From: Flagellimonas sp. S3867
GTDB taxonomy: Bacteria > Bacteroidota > Bacteroidia > Flavobacteriales > Flavobacteriaceae
Direction: 5' to 3'
DNA: 64,000 bases
Assembly (NCBI RefSeq): GCF_014698935.1
Contig: NZ_JACVMN010000004.1
Location: forward strand, 136,135-200,134
Shown: positions 56,314 through 64,000 of the stretch, in pieces
How the letters are laid out: the number at the start of each line of letters is the position of its first letter
Position numbering within the stretch: the stretch's first letter is position 1
Position numbers and translations under genes: made by a program
The notes under the pieces: model-generated
Databases searched by the model: none
What the model saw: the letters and a program-made list of their open reading frames with translations, nothing else
Told to the model about the DNA's origin: nothing

Positions 56314-57117
56314 ATGAAAGAAATCCTAAGGCGCTCTATTACAGGGGTAATCTATGCAGTACTCCTTTTGGGCACAGTATTTTTGAGCTCCGATGCCTTT
56401 GATTTTCTTTTTATGGTATTCGGCTTGGCCTGTTTGTATGAATTCAAAAAAATAGTCCGCTTAAAACATTACTATATTTTTGTAGCCTATTTAGCTCTAT
56501 GGTGGGTGTTTATCTACCTGATACAAGATGGCATCCTGATCACCATCCTAATGCTTCTTACCATTACCGTTGACTTGGCATTGTTAGTCTTTTTATTCTC
56601 TAAAAAAGAAAAGTATTTCACTAGTTTTCAAAAGTTTATCATAGCGGTTTTTTACATCGGAGGCGGGTGCATCTTCTTGACCATGATACCGTACAAACAA
56701 AATTCCTTTGCCCAATTTTTAATTATGGGCATCTTTATTTTGATATGGGTGAACGACACTTTTGCCTATTTGGTGGGTCGAACATTGGGTCGTACAAAAT
56801 TATTTCCTTCAGTTTCTCCAAAAAAAACAGTGGAAGGTTCTTTAGGAGGTCTTATTTTTGCAATTATTGCAGCTTATATTCTAGCAAAATATGAGACCAG
56901 CTTAACACTTTTTCAGTGGATGGCGTTGGCCACAACCATTGTGGTCGCCGGGAGCTTAGGTGATTTGCTGGAATCTAAATTCAAACGAGTCGCCGGTGTT
57001 AAGGATAGTGGCGCTATTTTGCCGGGTCATGGCGGAATTTGGGACCGTTTGGACAGTCTAGTATTTGCTGCTCCTTTTGCTTATTTGATACTTAATATAT
57101 TTTCATATGTTTCATAG
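56314..57117 (+). CDS. cdsA: Phosphatidate cytidylyltransferase
   Basis: 267 residues with about eight membrane helices. SPKKTVEGSLGGLIF and the C-terminal family signature KRVAGVKDSGAILPGHGGIWDRLDS identify it. It makes CDP-diacylglycerol, the precursor of phosphatidylserine and other phospholipids. The last 11 bases overlap psd. Confidence 0.96.
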   Translation: MKEILRRSITGVIYAVLLLGTVFLSSDAFDFLFMVFGLACLYEFKKIVRLKHYYIFVAYLALWWVFIYLIQDGILITILMLLTITVDLALLVFLFSKKEKYFTSFQKFIIAVFYIGGGCIFLTMIPYKQNSFAQFLIMGIFILIWVNDTFAYLVGRTLGRTKLFPSVSPKKTVEGSLGGLIFAIIAAYILAKYETSLTLFQWMALATTIVVAGSLGDLLESKFKRVAGVKDSGAILPGHGGIWDRLDSLVFAAPFAYLILNIFSYVS

Positions 57118-57772
57118 AGAAGGCCAAAAAATCATAATTATCACATTTTTTGCTGTGGTAGCTATTGTCCTTTCTGCACATTTTTACATCGGTATTCAAT
57201 GGATACGGATTGCCGTGCAAGTTGCCGCACTTATTCTTTTGATATTGATTTTGCAATTTTTTAGAAATCCGAGGCGGTTGGTCACCCCGAACTTTGATGA
57301 AATTTTGGCGCCGGTCGATGGCAAGGTCGTAGTGATCGAAGAAGTAGAGGAAAACGAATATTTTAAAGGCAAACGTAAGCAGGTGTCCATTTTTATGTCA
57401 CCGTTGAACGTTCATGTTACGAGATACGCCGCCAGCGGAACGGTGACTTATTCAAAATATCATCCAGGTAAATATTTAGTGGCTTGGCATCCCAAATCAA
57501 GTACTGAAAATGAGCGTACCACGGTGGTATTGCATACACCGAAATTTGGAGAAATAGGGTATCGCCAAATTGCAGGGGCTTTAGCACGTCGGATAGTAAA
57601 CTATGCCGAAGAAGGTGAGCAAGTAACCCAAGGGCAGGATGCTGGCTTCATAAAATTTGGATCAAGGGTAGATCTACTATTACCTTTAGATTGTGACATT
57701 GCTGTTAAATTGGGCCAAAAAGTAGTTGGTGCCAAAACCTGCATTGCATCAATTCGGAAAAAAGATGACTGA
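57107..57772 (+). CDS. psd: Phosphatidylserine decarboxylase proenzyme
   Basis: 221 residues, the short PSD-A type. One or two N-terminal membrane helices (about 11-50), ILAPVDGKVVVIEEVEE, FMSPLNVHVTRYAASG and the self-cleavage site FIKFGSRVDLLLP, where Ser becomes the pyruvoyl group. It makes phosphatidylethanolamine. Overlaps cdsA before it and the acyl-CoA-binding gene after it. Confidence 0.96.
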   Translation: MFHREGQKIIIITFFAVVAIVLSAHFYIGIQWIRIAVQVAALILLILILQFFRNPRRLVTPNFDEILAPVDGKVVVIEEVEENEYFKGKRKQVSIFMSPLNVHVTRYAASGTVTYSKYHPGKYLVAWHPKSSTENERTTVVLHTPKFGEIGYRQIAGALARRIVNYAEEGEQVTQGQDAGFIKFGSRVDLLLPLDCDIAVKLGQKVVGAKTCIASIRKKDD

Positions 57773-58031
57773 TGAGGATTTAAATATTCAATTTAGGGAA
57801 GCTGTTGACTTTGTAAACAGCTACACAGAACCTATGCCTGCTGATTTATTACTCAAACTGTACGCCTATTTTAAAATTGCCAATAAGAATTACAATAATC
57901 CTGGCAGTAAAACCCCGCTGATCAACGCTTTTAAGGCAAATGCACTTATTCAGGCAAAAAATATCAGTGCTGAAGACGCCATGCGTAAGTATATCCAAAT
58001 TGTTGATGCTGAAATTAGAGGCAGCAAATAA
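57765..58031 (+). CDS. Acyl-CoA-binding protein
   Basis: 88 residues from ATG at 57765, overlapping the psd stop by 8 bp. The four-helix ACBP pattern is clear: LNIQFREAVDFVNSYTEPMPADLLLKLYAYFKIAN, then NAFKANALIQAKNISAEDAMRKYIQIV. The usual YALYKQATVGD-like segment is replaced by LYAYFKIANKNYNNPGS. It carries acyl-CoA in the cytoplasm. Ending an operon with cdsA and psd, it probably channels acyl chains to phospholipid synthesis (inference). Confidence 0.92.
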   Translation: MTDEDLNIQFREAVDFVNSYTEPMPADLLLKLYAYFKIANKNYNNPGSKTPLINAFKANALIQAKNISAEDAMRKYIQIVDAEIRGSK

Positions 58032-58039
58032 CAAGAAAA

Positions 58040-58062
58040 GCCGGAAAATAACTTTCCGGCTC
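58040..58062. terminator. Terminator between convergent units
   Basis: AGCCGGAAA (58040-58048) and TTTCCGGCT (58054-58062), a perfect 9-bp stem with a 5-nt loop. A short T-run follows on the minus strand (TTTTCTTGTT), so it mainly serves the leftward lipoprotein gene. Confidence 0.8.
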
Positions 58063-58095
58063 TCCACAATTTAAAAAAACAAAAACGGTCCTGAT

Positions 58096-60465
58096 CTATT
58101 GAGGTTGAATATCAATTCTTACCAAATTGTATCCTCCGCGGGGGTCTTGAAGGTATACAACACCAGGGCCATTATTATAAACACCTTTACCAAATTGAAC
58201 ATCTTCCAACTCGCTAACTCTTCTTATTGTGGTATTAGCATCTGCAGGACCTTCATTTGGACCTGATTGTCTAGGCGCTTGGTAGATTCCAAAACCTACA
58301 GGCTCGTCTACCTCCGTACCAGCATCAAAAAGATAGGACTCATCACTTTCAGAAGTTCCTGAGAAAGGGGTTCCGTTTTCATCAAATAAGGCCACACCAT
58401 TGTTATTATAACTGATGAACCAATCATTGGTCTGAACCAACATAGTGCTTATACCCAATTTGTAATCTTGGCCTTGGGGTACATCAATGGAGAAGGACAG
58501 ATATCCTCCTGGGCCAACGGGTGCTGTTTCATTACTTGCTGCAACGGGTAGTCCCAGGTTGTTAAAATAGGATACTGCAACTGCGTTGTTACCATCTTCT
58601 GATAATTCTTCCAAACCACTTCCGTCTCTAGCTTCACCACCTTGTACGAAAAAAGGATCGCTATCGGTGTTAAAAGCATAGACTAATCCTGGTGAGAAAA
58701 CACTCAAAGATGAAGCCAATCGTAATGGCGAACCATTGCTTCCGGTCTCTGTGAACCATCCGTAAAGTTCTCCGGGCATACCATCTTCGGCAATTCTTTC
58801 CAGGCCTACTGCTCTATCTTCTTCTCCTAACGTGAACAATGGCTCAGGAAGTGCATGAAGTACGGCAATACCAGGAGTAACAACAAATCCATTACTTGAA
58901 CTAGCTGGTTGTCCTGGGTCCGGAGCGTTTATGGCTGTAATTGTCAATGTGAAGGTTCCTGCAGAACTTCCATCTCCGTTGGTATAATCCAACACAGCCG
59001 TTACGTAAATATCTCCCGTATCTCTTCCTTCAACCAATCTAACCTCTGTATTTGCATCAGCAGGACCAACATCTGCTCCAGCAGGTGGAAAAGAAGCTGG
59101 GTCATTGTCTGCTTCTGTACCTAAATCGTATAAGGAAAGTTGATCGGCAATGTCTACGCCGTTCAAAGCTTGACCGTTAGGGAATAAATCAATTCCATTT
59201 AAATCAGTTGGGGCCAAAAACCAGTCGTTGCTATTCCCCATCATGGTCACAGGTGTAAACTTGGTACCAGAAACTGCCTTAAATGATATTTGATATTGAG
59301 CACCATTGGTGGTCAATGGTCCGGGATCAGATGCTCCAACCGGAGTTGTAAAGGTATGGACGTTCAAGTAGTTGATAACGTTACTAATGGTTACATTGAA
59401 GGTGGTCTTTGCCACTTCAGTGTCATTGGCCAATCCTAAAGATGGGTTTACTTCCTCAGTCCAGTCAGCAGCTGAATCTCCTTCTCCATCATATTCAATA
59501 CTATAGCTATCCAATCTTACGGTTGGAACAAATTCGCCTGCTGTCCAGATACCCGCCTCAACGGCTACATTCTCACGTGCACTTCCGGCGGCGCCCCATT
59601 GTACAAAATCCATTATAGCATCGGCGCTAGTAAAAGAATTATTTGAATAAAGTCCCAATCCACCTTCGGTATCAGGTAAAGCATAGGGTACAACAACAAA
59701 TTCCCCTGCGGCTAGTTCAATGCTACCACTTTCAGGTGTAACATTTTCCAATTGTACATAAGTACCAGGGCCAAGACACAACCAATATGAGCTTAAGTCA
59801 ACTGTTACATTTCCATTGTTATATAGCTCAATCAGGTCTTTGCTTCCATATTGCACTTCATTGATGACAATAGATCTAATCTCTTCAGGAACAGTCAATA
59901 GGTTGTCCTCTCCAATGGTCACAGTGGTGGTTTCGGCCCAATTTGAAGCTCCAACACCTTCTCCATCAAAAATTATGGTATTATCCGCATTCCCAAGAAC
60001 TGGAACGAATTCACCTGCAGTCCAAACACCGGCTTCAACTGCTACATTCTCTCTAGCGGTAGATCCAGCGCCCCATTGCACAAAATCGACCAAGGTTGAG
60101 GCATCGGTAAAGTCAGAGTTGTTACTGTACAACCCCAATCCGCCTTCTGCGTTTGGCATCTCATAAGAAATAGATAAATAGCTTCCTGCAGTCAATTGCA
60201 AATTGCCATTAACGGTCAAATCACTTACTCTTCTATATGTACCTGGGCCCAGGCATAGAAAATAATCACCCAAGTCTACGGTACTGTCACCGTTATTCAC
60301 AATTTCTACCCAATTGCCAAGGTATTGAACTTCGTTCAACCTCACATCAACCTCAGCGGTCGGTTCGGGCTCGGTTGGAATTTCTCCAACAATGTCATTG
60401 TCATCATCGCTACATGATGCCAAAATAGCTGCAAACAGCACTACTTTAAATAGATTTCTTCTCAT
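58096..60465 (-). CDS. Lipoprotein with two lamin-tail and two spondin-like domains
   Basis: 789 residues. Lipobox LASC with Cys near 18, followed by an Asp-rich linker. Two lamin-tail (LTD) domains occupy about 42-190 and 198-345; both contain LNEVQY/INEVQY, CLGPGTY, GGLGLYSNNS, VDFVQWG and ARENVAVEAG. Two spondin-N-like regions follow at about 355-520 (FNVTISNVINYLNVHTFTTP) and 550-775 (HALPEPLFTLGEEDRAVGLE and FSPGLVYAFNTD); both end in GPADANT. Such domain mixes occur in surface lipoproteins that bind nucleic acids or carbohydrates, but no activity can be assigned. Confidence 0.88.
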   Translation of the reverse strand: MRRNLFKVVLFAAILASCSDDDNDIVGEIPTEPEPTAEVDVRLNEVQYLGNWVEIVNNGDSTVDLGDYFLCLGPGTYRRVSDLTVNGNLQLTAGSYLSISYEMPNAEGGLGLYSNNSDFTDASTLVDFVQWGAGSTARENVAVEAGVWTAGEFVPVLGNADNTIIFDGEGVGASNWAETTTVTIGEDNLLTVPEEIRSIVINEVQYGSKDLIELYNNGNVTVDLSSYWLCLGPGTYVQLENVTPESGSIELAAGEFVVVPYALPDTEGGLGLYSNNSFTSADAIMDFVQWGAAGSARENVAVEAGIWTAGEFVPTVRLDSYSIEYDGEGDSAADWTEEVNPSLGLANDTEVAKTTFNVTISNVINYLNVHTFTTPVGASDPGPLTTNGAQYQISFKAVSGTKFTPVTMMGNSNDWFLAPTDLNGIDLFPNGQALNGVDIADQLSLYDLGTEADNDPASFPPAGADVGPADANTEVRLVEGRDTGDIYVTAVLDYTNGDGSSAGTFTLTITAINAPDPGQPASSSNGFVVTPGIAVLHALPEPLFTLGEEDRAVGLERIAEDGMPGELYGWFTETGSNGSPLRLASSLSVFSPGLVYAFNTDSDPFFVQGGEARDGSGLEELSEDGNNAVAVSYFNNLGLPVAASNETAPVGPGGYLSFSIDVPQGQDYKLGISTMLVQTNDWFISYNNNGVALFDENGTPFSGTSESDESYLFDAGTEVDEPVGFGIYQAPRQSGPNEGPADANTTIRRVSELEDVQFGKGVYNNGPGVVYLQDPRGGYNLVRIDIQPQ

Positions 60466-60492
60466 AATTCTTTTTTTAGATTAATTATGGGC

Positions 60493-60500
60493 CAAAACTA
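60493..60500 (-). promoter_or_regulatory. Candidate -7 element of the lamin-tail lipoprotein gene
   Basis: TAGTTTTG on the minus strand, a TAnnTTTG match 27 nt before the ATG at 60465. No convincing -33 TTG. Confidence 0.4.
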
Positions 60501-60516
60501 CTTTCCGGAGCAACTG

Positions 60517-60543
60517 AAAAACGGTGATCAAAATCACCGTTTT
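60517..60543 (-). terminator. Terminator of the Crp/Fnr-type gene
   Basis: AAAACGGTGAT (60518-60528) and ATCACCGTTTT (60533-60543), an 11-bp perfect stem with a 4-nt loop. On the minus strand it ends in TTTTT and lies 42 bp after the regulator's stop. Confidence 0.88.
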
Positions 60544-60585
60544 CTGTTAAATCTGTATTAAATGCCGTTATACTTTTGTGATATT

Positions 60586-61224
60586 CTAGCAACCCATCAG
60601 CTCGATACATCTTTTATGTTGCACCAAAACACCGGTCTTTTCAAGCTTTTTGGTGATTCTAGAAATAACTTCTCGAGAGGTGCCTAAATCCAGGGCAATC
60701 TTTTTATGTGAAAGATGTATTAGATTACTTTTATCCCGTTTAGCCTTGTTCTCCAAATATTTGACAAGACGGTCCTCTATACCAAAACAAACAATCTCTT
60801 TTGTGGTTTGCAACAAATCGGCGAAGTTTCGCTGAAAATCATTTATAATGATTCTGGCAAAAGTGGGGTATTTTACAAACCACTCCTTCACCTTGTTGAC
60901 AGGAAGGGTCATTACAACCGTATCTTCCTCAGTTATGGCTGAAAATTGTACTGGTTTTGGGTCAAATAAATGGTTGAAACTCAATATACAGGATTCCCCA
61001 GAATTGATATAGTATAATAAAAACTGTACATCTTCTTCTTCGGCGTACATCTTAATCTGACCTTTTAACACAACCGGTAAAAAGTTCAAATATGCACCTT
61101 GTTTTACCACATAACTACTGCTTGGAAATTCATGGTAACTACACGATTCTATAATTTCTTGATAAAGTCTTTCTTCTATTACAGGAAAGCACTGCTTGAT
61201 GTATGATTGGTTAGTGTCCACCAT
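60586..61224 (-). CDS. Crp/Fnr family transcriptional regulator
   Basis: 212 residues. A cyclic-nucleotide-binding-like domain (about 10-125: SYVVKQGAYLNFLPVVLKGQIKMYAEEEDVQFLLYYINSGES) is followed by a winged helix with KIALDLGTSREVISRITKKLEKTGVL. The cAMP-contact residues of Crp and the Fnr Cys cluster are absent, so the signal is unknown. It precedes no obvious target gene; the nearest upstream gene is the sterol desaturase homologue. Confidence 0.92.
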   Translation of the reverse strand: MVDTNQSYIKQCFPVIEERLYQEIIESCSYHEFPSSSYVVKQGAYLNFLPVVLKGQIKMYAEEEDVQFLLYYINSGESCILSFNHLFDPKPVQFSAITEEDTVVMTLPVNKVKEWFVKYPTFARIIINDFQRNFADLLQTTKEIVCFGIEDRLVKYLENKAKRDKSNLIHLSHKKIALDLGTSREVISRITKKLEKTGVLVQHKRCIELMGC

Positions 61225-61264
61225 AGCCTTATTGTTATTTGGTAAAGGATTTCTACGTTAAACC

Positions 61265-62539
61265 TTAAGTCTCAGAAACCACGCTAACCTTTCGCAATGG
61301 TTGATCGTAATAACTGAAATAAATCCCAGCAATAATTGAAATTATGAAGTAGAGCACCATTATATTGCTACCCATAGGTAAATAAAGGTTCAAACCAAAC
61401 CAATCTTCAGTTAAAAAAATCAACGATACGCCAGCGACACTTCTAACTATTTCAATCCAGGCGGCATACGATATCCTATCCATTAAACTGGTATATCCAT
61501 AGATTCCCAGAAAAACAAACCCACCAAATAGTAAGAGGTTATTGAACCCTATTTCTGTATAGTTGTAAAACATGAATAGCAACAGTGCAGTATTAAACAG
61601 CAGTTGAAAGATCGCATATCCTTTTAGTCTAACAGAAGTTTTTGGTTTGTACTTAGCAAAGTTATAGACATCTTCGATTTTGGAAATGGGATACTTCTGT
61701 GTCACATCTTCGGGGCGCCAACCGGTTGGCATAAACCAAATCCGAAATTTGTCCCAAATATTTCTCGTTCTCCATGCATCTCGGCATAATCTCCAAAAAT
61801 GTTGAAAATTGATTAAGATGGGGTTCCAAGTTGCCGCCGGTTTTAGTACCCCATATTGTGGTGGTACTTCGTCCAACTCTTTTTGAAATGTTCCAAACCA
61901 TCTATCCCAAATACAAAGTATCTGTCCTAAATTCTTATCAATATACTCTGGATTTATGGCATGATGCACCCTATGTTGCGAAGGTGTTACAATGATGTAT
62001 TCCAACCATCCCATTTTGCCGATATGTTGGGTATGATACCAGAATTGCGCGAACAAATGTGCAGGAGCCAAAATAGCAATTACCTCTCCCGGAATTCCCA
62101 AAAATGCTGCCGGGAGTAGCAATAAAGGAAAATAACCGACCACATTGGAGATAGACTGTCTTAGGGCACAAGCCAAGTTGAATTCCTCACTACTGTGATG
62201 GATTACATGTTGGTTCCAAAAAATATTGATATGGTGACTCAATCTATGGTTCCAATATCCGGCAAAATCGATGGCGATAAAAGCGATTAACCACACCGCC
62301 CAAGTAGCTTCAACCTGCATAAGGGCAAGATGCTCTGCCAAATAGGGATAGGTAACCAACACGATTGCCAATCCCAAGGAATCCTTAATAATATTGGTAA
62401 GTCCGGAGCTAAGACTACTCACGGTATCCATAACATTGTGTTTTTGGTTTTTAATAAAATGCCCATAAAGCACTTCAAAAAGCACCAACGCTATGAAAAA
62501 AGGTATTGCGTATAATAAAGCAGTGGCGTAGGTTTCCAT
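61265..62539 (-). CDS. Sterol desaturase / fatty acid hydroxylase family membrane protein
   Basis: 424 residues, polytopic. The three His boxes of the di-iron family are present: HRLSHH near 102, HVIHH near 115 and QHRVHH near 189. DRWFGTFQKELDEVPPQYG follows. A C-terminal extension with about four helices (LKGYAIFQLLFNTALLLFMFY and more) is beyond the catalytic core. Likely substrate a lipid; sterols are not expected in this phylum. It lies 74 bp downstream of the Gfo/Idh/MocA gene. Confidence 0.9.
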   Translation of the reverse strand: METYATALLYAIPFFIALVLFEVLYGHFIKNQKHNVMDTVSSLSSGLTNIIKDSLGLAIVLVTYPYLAEHLALMQVEATWAVWLIAFIAIDFAGYWNHRLSHHINIFWNQHVIHHSSEEFNLACALRQSISNVVGYFPLLLLPAAFLGIPGEVIAILAPAHLFAQFWYHTQHIGKMGWLEYIIVTPSQHRVHHAINPEYIDKNLGQILCIWDRWFGTFQKELDEVPPQYGVLKPAATWNPILINFQHFWRLCRDAWRTRNIWDKFRIWFMPTGWRPEDVTQKYPISKIEDVYNFAKYKPKTSVRLKGYAIFQLLFNTALLLFMFYNYTEIGFNNLLLFGGFVFLGIYGYTSLMDRISYAAWIEIVRSVAGVSLIFLTEDWFGLNLYLPMGSNIMVLYFIISIIAGIYFSYYDQPLRKVSVVSET

Positions 62540-62613
62540 ATCTCACAGATTTTTAGTGTGATTGAGCGAGATTGGGAGTTAATTTAGTTTAATTTTCTAA
62601 ACTATGCCACTTT

Positions 62614-64000
62614 TTATTGCACAATAGCCAACGGAGCTGTTTCTTTCCAGTTACCGCGAGTAAAGTCTGGGAAAGGTTGTGGTGCCCCCCCACTAGCCAC
62701 AGAACGTTCGCTAAGTGGCGATACGGCGCTCCAAAAACAACCTTCATAGACATTCTGGTCTAATGGAAGACCTTTTTGCAGGCATTCTACAACACGATAC
62801 ATCATAATTCCGTCCATTCCTCCATGACCGCTACCTTTTGCGGCTTGGTTCAATCTTTTGTACAATGGGTGGTCATATTTTTCATAAAGTGCCTGAAGTT
62901 GTTCCCCTTGCACCCATGAATGGTGGTCTTCGGTCAACCCTTCAACTCCACCTTCCAAGGCAACTCTTGTGGGAAATCCGGCAAGTGTTCCCTTTGTACC
63001 CTGAATAAGATTCAACCTAGAGTAGGGTCTTGGGCTTGTTTCGTCCCATTGCACCATAATTGTTCTTCCCAAGGCTGTTTTGATAATACTTGTATTTAAA
63101 TCACCTCCCTTATAATCCAATTGGTTCCATTTATGATCACCTGGATAATTCTTTTTGGCATAATCGGCTCTTCCCCTGGCAGGTGTTGAAAAGGAAACCA
63201 TGCTTCCGAAATTGTCCTCTCCCCTACCAAGATTCATGTATTGGGCAACCGGCCCTAAGCCATGTGTAGGGTATAAATTTCCATTTCGGTGTGCATAATG
63301 GGGTGTTCTCCAGGATCCTGTTCCCCTTTTTTGCTCATTCATTTGTCCTCTCAACTCATGAATATACGCGGCTTCACCATGCAAAACTTCGCCGATAACA
63401 CCCTGTCGGCACATGTTCAAGAACATCAACTCATCACGACTGTAGTTTACATTCTCCAACATCATACAGTGCTTTTGGGTACGCTCACTGGTATCTACGA
63501 TATCCCACATCTCCTGCATTGTAACCGCAATCGGGACCTCAACAAATGCGTGCGCGCCCTGGTTCATGGATTCAATGGCCATGGGAGCGTGGTTGACCCA
63601 ATTTGTGGCAATGAACACGACATCGGGTTTTACCTCTTGTAACATCTGCTTCCATTTATTCTCTTCGCCCCAATATTGTGCAATATTTTTATGCCTATTG
63701 GGTTTGGACACTTCCTTTACCCAGCCTACCTTTTGTTTTACCATATCTTCATACAAATCGCAAATGGCAACCACCTCTGTATTGGGTAGTGATGCAAAAA
63801 AATTGACATGCCCTCCACCACGGGCCCCAACACCTATGAACGCAGCTCTAACATTTTTCAACTTTGGGGCAGCAAAGTCTCCCATATAGCTTGATTGGGA
63901 AGGCCTTTCAACAGCAGCTTGCAAGTAACTGGGGATTACAGAAACTGCTGCAGCGGACAATGATGTCTTCTTGATAAAATTTCGCCGGTCGATGTTTTTC
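62614..64000 (-). CDS. Tat-exported Gfo/Idh/MocA family oxidoreductase (5' end outside window)
   Basis: At least 461 residues; the frame is open to the right edge and reads KNIDRRNFIKKTSLSAAAVS, a twin-arginine signal, so the true start is beyond 64000. The Rossmann fold begins VRAAFIGVGARGGGHVNFFASL, followed by EVPIAVTMQEMWDIVD and the sugar-binding half with GTGSWRTPHYAHRNGNLYPTHGLGPVA. Related exported proteins include glycoside-processing enzymes such as alpha-N-acetylgalactosaminidase-type GH109. Whether this one is a glycosidase or a dehydrogenase cannot be decided; the HAHRNGNLYPTHG-like motif favours the GH109 type. Confidence 0.85.
   Translation of the reverse strand, partial: KNIDRRNFIKKTSLSAAAVSVIPSYLQAAVERPSQSSYMGDFAAPKLKNVRAAFIGVGARGGGHVNFFASLPNTEVVAICDLYEDMVKQKVGWVKEVSKPNRHKNIAQYWGEENKWKQMLQEVKPDVVFIATNWVNHAPMAIESMNQGAHAFVEVPIAVTMQEMWDIVDTSERTQKHCMMLENVNYSRDELMFLNMCRQGVIGEVLHGEAAYIHELRGQMNEQKRGTGSWRTPHYAHRNGNLYPTHGLGPVAQYMNLGRGEDNFGSMVSFSTPARGRADYAKKNYPGDHKWNQLDYKGGDLNTSIIKTALGRTIMVQWDETSPRPYSRLNLIQGTKGTLAGFPTRVALEGGVEGLTEDHHSWVQGEQLQALYEKYDHPLYKRLNQAAKGSGHGGMDGIMMYRVVECLQKGLPLDQNVYEGCFWSAVSPLSERSVASGGAPQPFPDFTRGNWKETAPLAIVQ

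Overview
The window looks like chromosome of a marine member of the Flavobacteriaceae (Bacteroidota). The reasons are promoters of the TAnnTTTG type, almost no Shine-Dalgarno sites except in front of rpsU, Bacteroidota-restricted families (DUF2851, DUF3467, DUF4397/spondin and lamin-tail lipoproteins, Asp-rich calcium-binding repeat proteins), modest GC, and the Bacteroidota order of the translation/transcription cluster. Genus is not decidable from this sequence; most genes are housekeeping, with few signs of transfer.

Layout. 1-1921 (minus): a partial secreted protein of thrombospondin-type-3-like acidic repeats containing a 690-bp DNA-level duplication. 2315-4447 (plus): prfC and a small membrane protein. 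4503-19663 (minus): the information-processing block, read in transcription order as rpsU, xerC, hpf, tRNA-Thr(UGU), tRNA-Tyr, tRNA-Gly, tRNA-Thr(GGU), tuf, tRNA-Trp, secE, nusG, rplK, rplA, rplJ, rplL, rpoB, rpoC, DUF3467, with long RNA hairpins at tuf/tRNA-Trp and rplL/rpoB. 19733-28119 (minus): acyl-CoA dehydrogenase, a helix-hairpin-helix protein, a frameshifted Na+/alanine symporter gene, an operon rhodanese-DinB-DUF2851-PspC-K+ channel, and two periplasm-facing thioredoxin-fold proteins.

28244-38554 (plus): a marR-nitroreductase-yceI cluster with a palindromic operator over its promoter, then the complete trp operon trpEGDCFBA. The trp leader contains a promoter, an 18-codon leader peptide with three consecutive Trp codons and an intrinsic terminator, i.e. 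a ribosome-mediated attenuator. Between that attenuator and trpE lies a 371-bp element with 25-bp terminal inverted repeats around a frameshifted GIY-YIG nuclease gene. A hairpin of the same family stands alone between two tRNA genes; this is the most unusual thing in the window. An M20 peptidase follows trpA.

38721-50855: standalone receiver proteins, a PAS histidine kinase, a DNA glycosylase, PEP carboxylase, yaaA, rluD, a PASTA protein, ddl, coaD and an M14 peptidase. 50836-58031: nudix/pyrE divergent pair, SRPBCC, birA, and the operon rsfS-ftsH-LUD-cdsA-psd-acyl-CoA-binding protein, which joins protein quality control with phospholipid synthesis. 58096-64000 (minus): a lipoprotein with two lamin-tail domains and two spondin-like domains, a Crp/Fnr regulator, a sterol-desaturase family membrane protein and a Tat-exported Gfo/Idh/MocA oxidoreductase cut by the right edge.

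No CRISPR array, insertion sequence with transposase, rRNA gene, prophage or recognised defence system is visible.
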